Source of the DNA: CAVRXQ01 sp963725215
GTDB lineage: Bacteria > Actinomycetota > Acidimicrobiia > Acidimicrobiales > Bog-793
DNA: 64,000 nt
NCBI GenBank assembly: GCA_963725215.1
Contig: CAVRXQ010000006.1
Coordinates: 62,001 to 126,000 of the forward strand
Direction: 5' to 3'
Position numbers and translations under genes: made by a program. The notes beneath the pieces are model-generated. The model made no database searches, was not told the DNA's origin, and was given only the letters and a program-made list of their open reading frames with translations. Below, one piece after another: positions 45,876 through 54,177 of this stretch; positions within the stretch are counted from its first letter, which is position 1; the number at the start of each line of letters is the position of its first letter.

Positions 45876-48005
45876 TCAATCAGACCATCTTCCGTCCTGA
45901 GCCTCGTCAAGGAGAGCGCTCGCATCTGTGAGGGAAAGTGTCACCGTCGCCGTGACCAAGTTGAACCGAAGAACGAGCGCGTCGCCAATCTCAGCGCCAC
46001 GCCGCCGGAGAAATGGGCCGTAGCCCCAGGAAGCCCCGTTATCATCGATCACAACAGTCCCTGTCGGTGACCCTTCTTGGGTGAGCGCTTCGAATTTCCT
46101 TCCCGCAACGTACCGAGCGATTACTGCAGGGATACCGATCACCGGATAGTTGGCGTTGCCGACGTCGACGGCAAGCTGCAAGCATCCGTCGCTGTCCCAT
46201 AGGTAGTTGAGGGTTCGCCGTTGCCGAGATCGGGTTGCACTAATCGCCCGCAGCGCCTCTATTTGTGCGGGATCGATGCCGTATCCGCGCAGGCACCAAA
46301 CATCGATGGCCGGGTGATCGAGGATGGGGCTGTAGGTCGTGAAAACGGAGAACGTGCTCCCGTTCACGCCGCGCCCGGTGACGGCCTCCTCCAGCTCAGC
46401 ACGATCCATAACGCCCGTCGGGCAATCGCGCAGCACCTCGACGAAGGTTCGCTCGACGTCACCCAGCACGTCTCGGTAGTCCAGGGGCACCACCGACTCC
46501 ACGGTTCTGTCGTCGTTGATGAGAAATTCAGGATGAGCAGCGTAAAAAGCGGTAAGGACGCCGATTGGCGGCACCACGTCAATTTGCCGAAAACGGTATC
46601 GGCGGCGCACTCCTTGTCGTGCCGTGGCGATGTCCAGTCGAGGCACCACCGAAAGCATGCGCTGAGTCACATTTCGAAGTCGATTGCGGCTTGGCGGGAT
46701 GTCGGATATCCAGAACCAGTCATCACCCAAGAACACGACATTGGGCGACGACGACAACACCCGAGATATGCGCTCGGCCGCGTAGTCCTTGCCTGTGGCT
46801 CGGAGATCCGCCTGGACTTCCTCGATATTGGACACTCCCACTCGACAAACCTGTCGTTTCGCCGCGATCAAAGTCGCTCGGGCTTCATTTGGGCCTTGCG
46901 CGAGTACGTAGTCGACGTCCCGGACACTGTCGACGTGAAACGTAACTTCGTAACCCAATAGATCGGCTGCCCTCCGAATCACACTTGGGTCGATCGGGAC
47001 TGTGCTGAGTCCTCGTTCGACGAGGAGGTTGCTCGCGTCGGGGACCGTCATTGGGGCGGCATCGGTAAGCGTTTCGACCGCAATCATCAGCTGGGGCAGG
47101 TATGCCCGCCCAATTCGGCTTAGGACCCGTTTGACGATTTGCCGAACTCGCTCTCGTGTTATGGAGAACTGTTCGCCGACCTCCTGCAAAGTGCGTAATC
47201 GACCGCCGCGCCATCCAAGGCGAGTTGCAGTGATGTCGACGTCCCGCTCCGATACGGCCACACTCCGCGCAAGCCGAAGCAATCCAATGTCAAGTGGGTC
47301 GGACGCGATCTCCGCGGCACGCGCCCGTATCCGAGGAAGCGCTCGTACCACTTCGCGAGCACGTTGACCTTCGAGATTGTTAAGCGTCTCCTCAAACAAG
47401 TCCGCCAGCGAGCCAGAGTATGGAGGGCTGACATCACTGAAGCGTGGGTCGTCCGCGCGAATCCGCTCGGACCAGTCCTCCTCGGATGCAGCTTCGAGAT
47501 CGGTTCGAATCACCGCGTCAAGAACACGATCGGGAGCGCCCGCATTGATGGTGGAAATTGCGTCGGCGATGACCGCAAACTCAAGGACGCTTTTGACCCC
47601 AAGACCGGGAACCGCGAGCAGGTCCCCATAGGTCAACCGTTCCAGGCGATCCGGAGCAACTAGGCCGGTTCGCCGAAGAGCGTGCAGAATTCGCGGGGGC
47701 CACGGAACTTCGTTAAAAGTGAGACCAGACGGCCACTCTCCGTCCATAACTCGAACGTTTCGGATGATGGTGACCCGACCCGTCACCAGGTTGATGAGAA
47801 ACCTTCCGACTCGAATTGGCACGGCGTCAAGATCGCGCCAGACGGTGGAATCGAGGGCCAAAGCCGTTGCACCAACCGGCAAGTCGAGTTCCCTGAGCAG
47901 CCAGTTGGGCAGAACGTCGGCCGCGAACGCCCGTCTCAGTGATTTCGGCAGAAGGGCCGTCTCGGGCTGGCCCCAACGGGGAATCTCCAGATCTGTCAAG
48001 ACCAT
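45876..48005 (-). CDS. large DNA-binding protein with alpha-CTD-like and sigma-region-4-like domains
   Basis: 709 aa, soluble. Residues about 101-150 resemble the helix-hairpin-helix C-terminal domain of RNA polymerase alpha (LTYGDLLAVPGLGVKSVLEF). Residues about 259-298 resemble sigma region 4.2 (LQEVGEQFSITRERVRQIVK). The N-terminal 90 and last 300 residues match nothing I recognise; the end (DDNGASWGYGPFLRRRG) looks beta-rich. I infer a promoter-binding or RNA-polymerase-associated regulator. ATG 48005 is 53 bases from the divergent small-protein gene, so both share one promoter region. Confidence 0.8.
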   Translation of the reverse strand: MVLTDLEIPRWGQPETALLPKSLRRAFAADVLPNWLLRELDLPVGATALALDSTVWRDLDAVPIRVGRFLINLVTGRVTIIRNVRVMDGEWPSGLTFNEVPWPPRILHALRRTGLVAPDRLERLTYGDLLAVPGLGVKSVLEFAVIADAISTINAGAPDRVLDAVIRTDLEAASEEDWSERIRADDPRFSDVSPPYSGSLADLFEETLNNLEGQRAREVVRALPRIRARAAEIASDPLDIGLLRLARSVAVSERDVDITATRLGWRGGRLRTLQEVGEQFSITRERVRQIVKRVLSRIGRAYLPQLMIAVETLTDAAPMTVPDASNLLVERGLSTVPIDPSVIRRAADLLGYEVTFHVDSVRDVDYVLAQGPNEARATLIAAKRQVCRVGVSNIEEVQADLRATGKDYAAERISRVLSSSPNVVFLGDDWFWISDIPPSRNRLRNVTQRMLSVVPRLDIATARQGVRRRYRFRQIDVVPPIGVLTAFYAAHPEFLINDDRTVESVVPLDYRDVLGDVERTFVEVLRDCPTGVMDRAELEEAVTGRGVNGSTFSVFTTYSPILDHPAIDVWCLRGYGIDPAQIEALRAISATRSRQRRTLNYLWDSDGCLQLAVDVGNANYPVIGIPAVIARYVAGRKFEALTQEGSPTGTVVIDDNGASWGYGPFLRRRGAEIGDALVLRFNLVTATVTLSLTDASALLDEAQDGRWSD

Positions 48006-48058
48006 TTCATGACTTTACTGATTGCTGGACTTACTCCACGGGCTAGATTCGGGGTGCA

Positions 48059-48697
48059 ATGGGAAAAACTCGAGGTAATTCCTTGACATCCCAGGTCACG
48101 GCTGCCGACCTCGTGATTCTTGCGCTCTATCAGCTCGGCGGAGGCGGAACTGTGGTTGACACCGAGGACGTCGCCATGCGCGCCCACGAACTCGGCCCTG
48201 GGCGATTTTCGTGGCGCAAGTACCCGGACCAAGTCAACCTTGAAATTGTCCGTGTGATGTTGTCGAACGCTCACAAGAGCGACAACGGCAACTTGGTGAC
48301 GGGCACAGGAAGGAGCGGCTGGTCGCTCACTGACGCGGGTCAAAGGTGGGCGGAAGCGAACGTAGGACGTCTGGCCGGACAGGATCTCAGCAAGCCCAGG
48401 TCCGAACGCAGCGCCGGATCGATCGACGAACGCCGCTGGCAACGCGAACGTCGGCGGATGCTGACAACCGACGCCTGGCGACAGTGGAATGAAGCTGACG
48501 ACGCTTCCCGCGTCACTCTGCAAGCGGCATGCGAAGTATTTCGAATTGACCGTTATGTGGTTGGGCGTAGCCGAGAGCTCAAGATCAATCGAATCCGGGA
48601 GTTATTCGCGGACGACGATGAACTCTCGCGATTCGTCGAGGCTGCGGCATCGGTCGTCCAACGGGAGGAACGAAGTGGCACAAGATTCGAGCATTGA
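48059..48697 (+). CDS. unknown small basic protein, probable winged helix, partner of the GHKL ATPase
   Basis: 212 aa. Residues 10-100 (ADLVILALYQLGGGGTVVDT ... RSGWSLTDAGQRWAEANVG) look like a winged helix as in Mrr-N-type or restriction-associated proteins. The rest is charged and helical (RRWQRERRRMLTTDAWRQW). No family named with confidence. Its last 23 bases overlap the ATPase start, and the ATPase RBS GGGAGGAACGAA lies inside it, showing one operon. Confidence 0.75.
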   Translation: MGKTRGNSLTSQVTAADLVILALYQLGGGGTVVDTEDVAMRAHELGPGRFSWRKYPDQVNLEIVRVMLSNAHKSDNGNLVTGTGRSGWSLTDAGQRWAEANVGRLAGQDLSKPRSERSAGSIDERRWQRERRRMLTTDAWRQWNEADDASRVTLQAACEVFRIDRYVVGRSRELKINRIRELFADDDELSRFVEAAASVVQREERSGTRFEH

Positions 48698-50318
48698 ATT
48701 GCTGGTGACTTCCCACGTAGGTCGCGACGTATTAGCCCAGGCGGCCCAGTTCAAGACGGAGGCCGCGGCGGTTTGGGAGTACGTCGTGAACTCGCTGCAG
48801 TATGTAGATCCTGGCGTAGAGCCTGCGGTCGACGTCGAAGTTAAACGCGACAGCATCATGATTTCCGACAACGGCTCCGGGATGGACGAAGACCGCCTGC
48901 GACACTTCTTCACTATGCATGGTGAAAATCTCGAACGTCGGGCGGGTCAAATTGGTCGCGGCAAATGGGGGACCGGAAAGAGCGCAGCCTTTGGCATTGC
49001 CACGGCGTTGTATGTCGACACAGTGCGCAATGGACATCGCAACGTAGTGAAACTGAGTCGCGACGCTATCGAAGCTTCTCATGGCGACGTAATCCCGCTC
49101 GATTGGAAAATTCGCAACGAGGCGGTCGAATCGCCCAATGGAACGGTGATCACGATTGGCGATCTCCTGTTACAACGTGTCGATAAGTCAGTGATTATCG
49201 AATACATCGAGCGTCACCTTTCGGCATTTCGGGGGACCAACCCGAAAGTGGCGGTCAATTCTCACGTCTGCGAATACCACGCTCCGCCTATTCGAAGGAC
49301 GCAGAAGTTCTCACCTACCGAGGGCCAGGCAGCACTCTTAGGAAGTGTGGAATTGGTGATTCATTCGTCGACAAGACCGCTTCGAGACTGGGAGCAGGGC
49401 GTCACGGTGTTATCCGGGCCCGGCAACCTTGTAGCGATCGAACACGGCGGAATCGAGCACAAGGAGCTCGGCAATTATTTGTTCGGTGAGATCGATGTAC
49501 CTGCCTTGGAAACATTCGACACCCAAATCCAGCCGTACGATCCCTCGCGTTCGTTGACCTTGAACCCACGGCACCCCGTGGTGGCGATGCTCCTCGGGTT
49601 CGTCGGATCAAAGCTTGAACAAGTCCGCCAAGGGCTTGTTGCGGACGAAAGGGAAGCCCGACAAGAAGAGGAATCGCGGCGACTCGCCAAGCACGCGAAT
49701 GACCTTGCGGACCTCTTGAACCAGGACTTCGCCTCCCAGATGCAGAGACTGAGGGACATCCACGCGTCTACAAGCAGACCGGGTGCAGCGTCTGCTTCGT
49801 ACGGCACCGGATCCGGATCCGCCGAAGAAACCGATATCTGGGTGGAGGGTTTGGAACTGCCTGGCTACGTCGAAACGTCCACTTCGAATGGCAGAAAAGG
49901 AGATGGCGGCGCGAGACGCGCACCCGTGATCCCAAAAACAGGTCATCCCGACGACTCTGGGGACTCAGTCATTTCACCGGCAGGTGGTGTCGGTCCGCAC
50001 AAGCGGCCGCGAGGAGGCTTCACGGTCGAGTTCCGTAACCTGGGTGCGGAGGAGGATCGCTCCATATACGACTCCAACGCCATGGCGATCATCATCAACA
50101 AGGACCACCCCGTTGTTGCAATGGCACTCAAGCGACAGGGCATCGAGAGCATCTCCTTCCGACGCCTCTCCTATGAGATCGCTTTCTCTGAGTACGCAAT
50201 CGCGCTGTCATATGAGATGGTCAATCGCGACCCAGCGATGCCTGCAGACGACGTTCTGTACGACATAAGGGCCACCTTGAAACGCATTACACGAGCTGCA
50301 GCGCCGCTCTACGAATAG
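48675..50318 (+). CDS. GHKL (Hsp90/MORC-like) ATPase
   Basis: 547 aa. The Bergerat fold is clear: N box AVWEYVVNSLQYVD (Glu36, Asn39), G1 box ISDNGSGMDEDRLRHFF (residues 63-79) and G2 box GRGKWGTGKSAAFGIA (94-109). A second domain follows to about residue 330, then a charged helix (EREARQEEESRRLAKHANDL), a Gly/Ser/Thr-rich linker and a C-terminal domain with NAMAIIINKDHPVVAMAL. There is no kinase His box, so it is not a two-component kinase; MORC- or MutL-like clamp behaviour is an inference. GTG 48675 is set by the RBS. Confidence 0.85.
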   Translation: MAQDSSIELLVTSHVGRDVLAQAAQFKTEAAAVWEYVVNSLQYVDPGVEPAVDVEVKRDSIMISDNGSGMDEDRLRHFFTMHGENLERRAGQIGRGKWGTGKSAAFGIATALYVDTVRNGHRNVVKLSRDAIEASHGDVIPLDWKIRNEAVESPNGTVITIGDLLLQRVDKSVIIEYIERHLSAFRGTNPKVAVNSHVCEYHAPPIRRTQKFSPTEGQAALLGSVELVIHSSTRPLRDWEQGVTVLSGPGNLVAIEHGGIEHKELGNYLFGEIDVPALETFDTQIQPYDPSRSLTLNPRHPVVAMLLGFVGSKLEQVRQGLVADEREARQEEESRRLAKHANDLADLLNQDFASQMQRLRDIHASTSRPGAASASYGTGSGSAEETDIWVEGLELPGYVETSTSNGRKGDGGARRAPVIPKTGHPDDSGDSVISPAGGVGPHKRPRGGFTVEFRNLGAEEDRSIYDSNAMAIIINKDHPVVAMALKRQGIESISFRRLSYEIAFSEYAIALSYEMVNRDPAMPADDVLYDIRATLKRITRAAAPLYE

Positions 50319-50391
50319 CGTGATCGAGTGGTGCTGATCCACCTGCTTCGTCATTTCGTTTCTCGATTTTGCCGATGATGGGGGATGGTTC

Positions 50392-50553
50392 GTGATCGAC
50401 GAAACCGGCGACGAGCGTCGACGACGTCTCGCACTTGCGGAACTGCTCGACGAGATCGGCGCCAGTGCACGAGGCGAGCTGCCGATCCCGGATCGTGGTG
50501 ATTGGCTGCGATTGCTCAACGTCGTCGCCGGTTCTGACAGCAAGAACGATTGA
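50392..50553 (+). CDS. possible 53-aa protein
   Basis: From GTG 50392 the frame reads IDETGDERRRRLALAELLDE and continues acidic and helical to a stop at 50551. GGGGGATGG precedes it. It lies 74 bases after the GHKL ATPase and could belong to the same operon. Codon use is ordinary, but the evidence is thin. Confidence 0.4.
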   Translation: MIDETGDERRRRLALAELLDEIGASARGELPIPDRGDWLRLLNVVAGSDSKND

Positions 50554-50713
50554 GCTAGCTGGTGATGCGGTTTGTCTTTGTGCAAAGGGCTTGTAATCAG
50601 CGATCGGCGCCTACAGCAGCGTCCTTAAGCGACCGTAAAGATCTCTAGTGGACACGCAAATCCGCTCTATGTGTCGAGCTGGATCGGCGTTCGTCGGCCC
50701 CTAGGGGAGTGCG

Positions 50714-51289
50714 ATGTCGACCAATTCTGATGATCTACAGCCGAAGTCCGAACCGGTTGGCATATCTAGCCGTCGTCGTGGAGGTCTTCGATGGCTCGTG
50801 ATTGCCGCTGTTGCTGTTGTCGCAGCGGGTGGGATTGGAGTCGGCGCTTATTTCATTGGTCGACGGAGCCAGCCGACAAGGTACCGATCGGGCGCACCGG
50901 CTACTGCGACTACATCAGTGTCGAGCCCCGTAACGAGTTCCCCCACGAGGGCGTCTCGAAAAGCTCCAGTTATTACAACCTGGACAGGTGAAGACACAAC
51001 GGACAGCAGCACCGCCTCCATGACGCTGATTTACTCGGCCGGTCACCTGACTGGGGAGTTCACCAACGTCACGGATCAAGTGCAAGCGTCAATCACAGGA
51101 ACCTTGTATGCGACCTCTTGCGCAGCATCCATTGCGCCTTGCTTCACGCTGATCATGCACCTCAACGGGGGTTTCGGCTATTCGATTACGGTCACCGGGG
51201 AGATAACTCGACCTGAGATAGCTGGGCAGTACTCGACCGTCACTTCGTTCTATGTAGGTGGCGACTTCTATTCCTTCGCCGAGAGCTAG
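50714..51289 (+). CDS. membrane-anchored secreted protein of unknown function
   Basis: 191 aa. A cytoplasmic stretch with RRRGG is followed by one transmembrane segment (about residues 27-49), then a Ser/Thr/Pro-rich linker (50-85) and an extracellular beta-rich domain with two cysteines (TSCAASIAPC). No family recognised. ATG 50714 follows AGGGGAG. Confidence 0.7.
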   Translation: MSTNSDDLQPKSEPVGISSRRRGGLRWLVIAAVAVVAAGGIGVGAYFIGRRSQPTRYRSGAPATATTSVSSPVTSSPTRASRKAPVITTWTGEDTTDSSTASMTLIYSAGHLTGEFTNVTDQVQASITGTLYATSCAASIAPCFTLIMHLNGGFGYSITVTGEITRPEIAGQYSTVTSFYVGGDFYSFAES

Positions 51290-51384
51290 CGAACCTCGCC
51301 AATGCAACAGAATTGTGCGGTCCCGAGCTAGTAGGTGATTTGCGCCCATCGGTCGACACTGATCGCTTTCCCGATCACTTGTCG

Positions 51385-51470
51385 ACGACGAAGGGTTACG
51401 TGCAGCGATTTCGCCGCTCGCTTCTTAGCGTGCTCACCTCAACGGTAATAACGAGCTAGACCACCACCCG
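51385..51470 (-). pseudogene. remnant of the integrase 3' end
   Basis: The stretch TACGTGCAGCGATTTCGCCG and the following GCTCGCTTCTTAGCGTGC, CTCAACGGTAATAACGAGC aligns, base for base with scattered substitutions, to the region of the recombinase gene at about 53163-53222 that encodes ARYDRRGEHAKKRAAKSLHV. The frame is interrupted. Orientation matches the intact gene. A weak palindrome-like sequence lies just to its left. Confidence 0.7.
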
Positions 51471-51497
51471 CTAGGGAGACCGTAGGCTTTCGTTCCG

Positions 51498-51884
51498 ATG
51501 ATGGACACTGGCGACAGCCCGGAAATCATCAGGTGCCAGATTCGACTTCATTCGGGTCGCCCCACAGGTGAGAAACCTGATGAGTGGACGTTTGCCGATT
51601 GGTCACACACCGTCGTCGGTGATGCGGTCACCTTCGAAGCAATTGCGGTCACGGCGAAAGGTCTGTGGAACGGACCGCTCCACCCAGGAGTCGAAATCAT
51701 GTCGTTCGTTGCGTTGGACGACCCGTACTGGACTGTCTTTCTTCCTGATGCCCGAGGAGTTCCAATCATGTCGGACCGAGTGGGCCGTCCCCTTGCCATC
51801 GGCGAGCCTTTCAACCTGGCCGCCGGTGTCGAAGGTCAGTGGACTGCGAACGTCGTTTTTGATGGGGCAATCGTTACGGAATAG
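51498..51884 (+). CDS. small protein of unknown function
   Basis: 128 aa, acidic and predicted mostly beta, with no signal or membrane segment. It has a WTFADWSHTVVGDAV segment and an end rich in GxF/GxV turns. Not recognised. ATG 51498 is followed by a second ATG. It is followed by palindrome P6 after 140 bases. Confidence 0.6.
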   Translation: MMDTGDSPEIIRCQIRLHSGRPTGEKPDEWTFADWSHTVVGDAVTFEAIAVTAKGLWNGPLHPGVEIMSFVALDDPYWTVFLPDARGVPIMSDRVGRPLAIGEPFNLAAGVEGQWTANVVFDGAIVTE

Positions 51885-52023
51885 CACGCATTGAAGTCAT
51901 GGCAGCAACGAGGTAACGCACTCACTCAAAATGAATGGGGGTTATCGCTTCCCTGACGCTCAGCGCTTCGCACCTCTTGCAGCACGGCGCCATCGGGAAA
52001 GCATTTGAACACTGGAAAGTCGG

Positions 52024-52056
52024 CATACATAGTCAGGTCGGGGGTGACCATCTATG
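52024..52056. repeat. palindrome P6
   Basis: CATACATAGTCA, 9-base centre, TGACCATCTATG; two mismatches between arms. It sits between the stop of the 128-aa gene and the stop of the reverse cutA gene. Confidence 0.75.
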
Positions 52057-52101
52057 GAGACATCAAAACACCGCTTCGTGACGTTGCCGCCGCGGGGCAT
52101 T

Positions 52102-52422
52102 TCATGAGGAAGCCGATTCGCTTTCCACCCACTCAAGATACGTTTCACTTCCGCCAATTACCGGCAACACGATTACTTCAGGTGTTTCGTACGGGTGCAT
52201 CTCCGTAATCACTTGCACGACTGCGTCGGACAGCTCGGTGCGAGTCTTCAACAGTACGAGCCATTCGCTCGCCTCTTCTTGCTCGTGCTTCCACCAGTAA
52301 CGGCTCACGATCGGACCGAGTAGTTGTCCGCACGCAATGAGGTGCCTGTCGAGCAGTGCCACGGCGATTTCGTCAGCTTTCTGCTGATCGTCAATGGTGA
52401 ACTGGATCTGACAAATACTCAC
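52102..52422 (-). CDS. cutA: divalent-cation tolerance protein CutA
   Basis: 106 aa trimeric ferredoxin-like protein. LIACGQLLGPIVSRYWWKHE and SEWLVLLKTRTE, then HPYETPEVIVLPV, are the diagnostic CutA1 blocks (HPYETPE). The biochemical role is unsettled (copper/metal tolerance). The last residues are serine-rich. It is the only cut gene in view and lies inside the island. Confidence 0.93.
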   Translation of the reverse strand: MSICQIQFTIDDQQKADEIAVALLDRHLIACGQLLGPIVSRYWWKHEQEEASEWLVLLKTRTELSDAVVQVITEMHPYETPEVIVLPVIGGSETYLEWVESESASS

Positions 52423-52450
52423 GTCGTGCTCCTGACTTCAACGTTTTCAA

Positions 52451-52545
52451 GATGTGGGTTATCGGGCTCCCGCTGGCCTCTGCCCTGATTACCTCCTGGT
52501 CGACCATTTCACGCTCGGCGACTATCGAGTATGGGGGTCCTCTCA
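52451..52545. repeat. repeat family B, copy 3
   Basis: Contains GATGTGGGTTATCGGGCTC, TTACCTCCTGGTCGACCATT and TCACGCTCGGCGACTATCGA, then a G run. Unlike the other two copies it is not followed by a palindrome; the split-barrel gene B starts about 70 bases later. Confidence 0.65.
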
Positions 52546-52616
52546 TGCGGGAACTTGAGCATTCTGCGTCAGGCCGAATCCTGAGACAGCCACGACTGCA
52601 TCGCTACCGTCTTTAC

Positions 52617-53060
52617 GTGGAACTCGATCGCTTTCTCTCGCTGCCGCTCGTCGCACGACTCGCAGTAAACAGTCCGCAAGGACCGACGGTGAGACCGATC
52701 TGGTTCCTCTACGAAGACGACACCTTCTGGTGGCTAACGGGCTCGTCCTATTCTCGCCTCGGCGATTGGCTCCTCGCCGATCCACGAGTCGCCTTGATCG
52801 TCGACACCTGCGATCTCGCAACGGGGGAAGTCTTCGGCGTGACAGCAGTCGGGCGAGCCGAGATCGGGCCTCTGGACGTTGAGCGAGCGAAGCGGAAGCT
52901 CGCCAAATATCTCGGCTCCAACGAAGAGCTTTGGGATCAGCGTTTTCGGGAAGCCTTCGTCGACACCACCACTCGCCTTGTGTCGCTCCGACCGAATCAT
53001 CCTTTGCGGCTGCGTGACCTTTCGTTCAGGCTGAGCGGGTCCTTCATTTCACCCGCATGA
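52617..53060 (+). CDS. pyridoxamine-5'-phosphate-oxidase-like flavin/F420 split-barrel protein, copy B
   Basis: 147 aa, close paralogue of the protein at 41104: RPIWFLYEDDTFWWLTGSSY, RVALIVDTCDLATGEV and EELWDQRFREAF are nearly unchanged. GTG 52617 matches the start of copy A (VELDRFLSLPLVARLA); the longer upstream frame runs through repeat B and is not used. The stop is 26 bases from P7 and the gene converges on the recombinase. Substrate and cofactor unknown. Confidence 0.82.
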   Translation: MELDRFLSLPLVARLAVNSPQGPTVRPIWFLYEDDTFWWLTGSSYSRLGDWLLADPRVALIVDTCDLATGEVFGVTAVGRAEIGPLDVERAKRKLAKYLGSNEELWDQRFREAFVDTTTRLVSLRPNHPLRLRDLSFRLSGSFISPA

Positions 53061-53086
53061 GCCTTCGAATGCGGGGGTCCGTCGTC

Positions 53087-53118
53087 ATAGATGGTCACGG
53101 GAACGTGATCATCTATGA
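53087..53118. repeat. palindrome P7
   Basis: CATAGATGGTCA, 8-base centre, TGATCATCTATG. It lies between the convergent stops of split-barrel gene B and the recombinase, 16 bases from the latter. Confidence 0.8.
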
Positions 53119-53133
53119 AAGGGACAGCGAGTT

Positions 53134-54114
53134 TCAGTCCGACGTCTCGATTACAAACGGCACGTGAAGTGATTTTGCCGCCCGTTTCTTTGCGTGTTCT
53201 CCTCGACGGTCGTAACGAGCGGTTGTAGTTACGTTGGCGTGCCCGACAAAACGTTGCACGACTGAGATGTCGACGCCTGCGTCCAAAAGATCGGATACAC
53301 ACGAACGACGCAGATCATGCGGACTGAAGACTTTCACTTTCGCCTTTTGCGCCCGAGATCGAAGAATTGCGTAAACAGCTTGGTCCGTCATGCGTCGCAC
53401 AGTGACTTCGCCGGTTTGGCTCACCGGACAAAACAACGGACCCGCATCGAAACCACGCAGCTTCACCCAGCCGATTACGGCGTCAGCAGCACCGTCATCG
53501 ATGTAGGCGATCCGCTCCTTGTTACCTTTGCCCTTTACGATGAGCCCACCAGATTCTGCGTCGTAATCGACGACGTCGAGTGCGACGACTTCAGATCGGC
53601 GTAATCCGGCTGCATATAGAACAGCGATTAGAGCGGCGTCACGAACGTCGGCAGGGGTGCCCCTCCGACAGCATTCGAAAAGCGCCCGCAGCTCGCCCCG
53701 TGAAAGTGCTCGACCCCGAGGCAAGCGCTCACCTCGCACGGCGGGAACGTCGATCGCACGGTGATAGTCCTCGGCTGACATCAGTCCGAGCCGCCACGTC
53801 TCTTTGAGCACTCCCCGCAGGGCGGCGAGGTGGCGGTTCACGGTGGCGGCGCTGTACCGCTTGGCCAGGATGGCTCGCAGGGCTTGGGTGTGCTGGTAGC
53901 AAAGGCGGTGCCAGGGAAAGTCCCAGGCAAGCTCCTCGATTCCGGGCCGTCCGGACGAAAGGAGTCCGGCGATTGTCCCGAGCGCCGCCCGCTGGGACCG
54001 GCGGGATCCGGGCGCCAAGCGTGCGAGATAGACGGCGACGGGATGGTGGGACGGGTCGGTGTACGGGACCGGGAGTGCCTCTTCGAGGGTTGCGGGAGGC
54101 TTGGAATCGACCAC
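53134..54114 (-). CDS. tyrosine recombinase (XerC/D-like integrase)
   Basis: 326 aa. An N-terminal SAM-like core-binding domain (about 25-125) precedes the catalytic domain. The active-site residues are all visible: Arg172 (AAGLRRSEV), Lys196 (VKGKGNKER), His266 and Arg269 (SPHDLRRSC), His292 (FVGHANV) and Tyr301 (TARYDRR). It is therefore probably active. It lacks the extra alpha helix typical of classical integron integrases as far as I can judge. GTG 54114 follows AGAAAGGTGATC. Two remnants of the same gene lie to the left. Confidence 0.9.
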   Translation of the reverse strand: MVDSKPPATLEEALPVPYTDPSHHPVAVYLARLAPGSRRSQRAALGTIAGLLSSGRPGIEELAWDFPWHRLCYQHTQALRAILAKRYSAATVNRHLAALRGVLKETWRLGLMSAEDYHRAIDVPAVRGERLPRGRALSRGELRALFECCRRGTPADVRDAALIAVLYAAGLRRSEVVALDVVDYDAESGGLIVKGKGNKERIAYIDDGAADAVIGWVKLRGFDAGPLFCPVSQTGEVTVRRMTDQAVYAILRSRAQKAKVKVFSPHDLRRSCVSDLLDAGVDISVVQRFVGHANVTTTARYDRRGEHAKKRAAKSLHVPFVIETSD

Positions 54115-54149
54115 CGGATCACCTTTCTAGAAGAGTCATTCTCATAAGT

Positions 54150-54177
54150 AGTTTATCGGAGGATTTATCCTGGTCAA
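54150..54177 (-). promoter_or_regulatory. predicted promoter of the recombinase gene
   Basis: On the minus strand TTGACC (54177-54172), a 16-base spacer, then TAAACT (54155-54150), in an AT-rich patch unlike its surroundings, about 35 bases before the GTG start. The spacer contains GGATAAATCC, a short dyad that may be an operator. Confidence 0.55.

Noticed and set aside
41047..53118. CRISPR array
   Set aside because: The repeats are palindromic and separated by genes of different length, not by short regular spacers, and no cas gene is present.
41047..53118. Classical integron attC sites
   Set aside because: The palindromes lack GTTRRRY core and its complement, and the recombinase was not seen to carry the integron-specific insertion; only the arrangement is similar.
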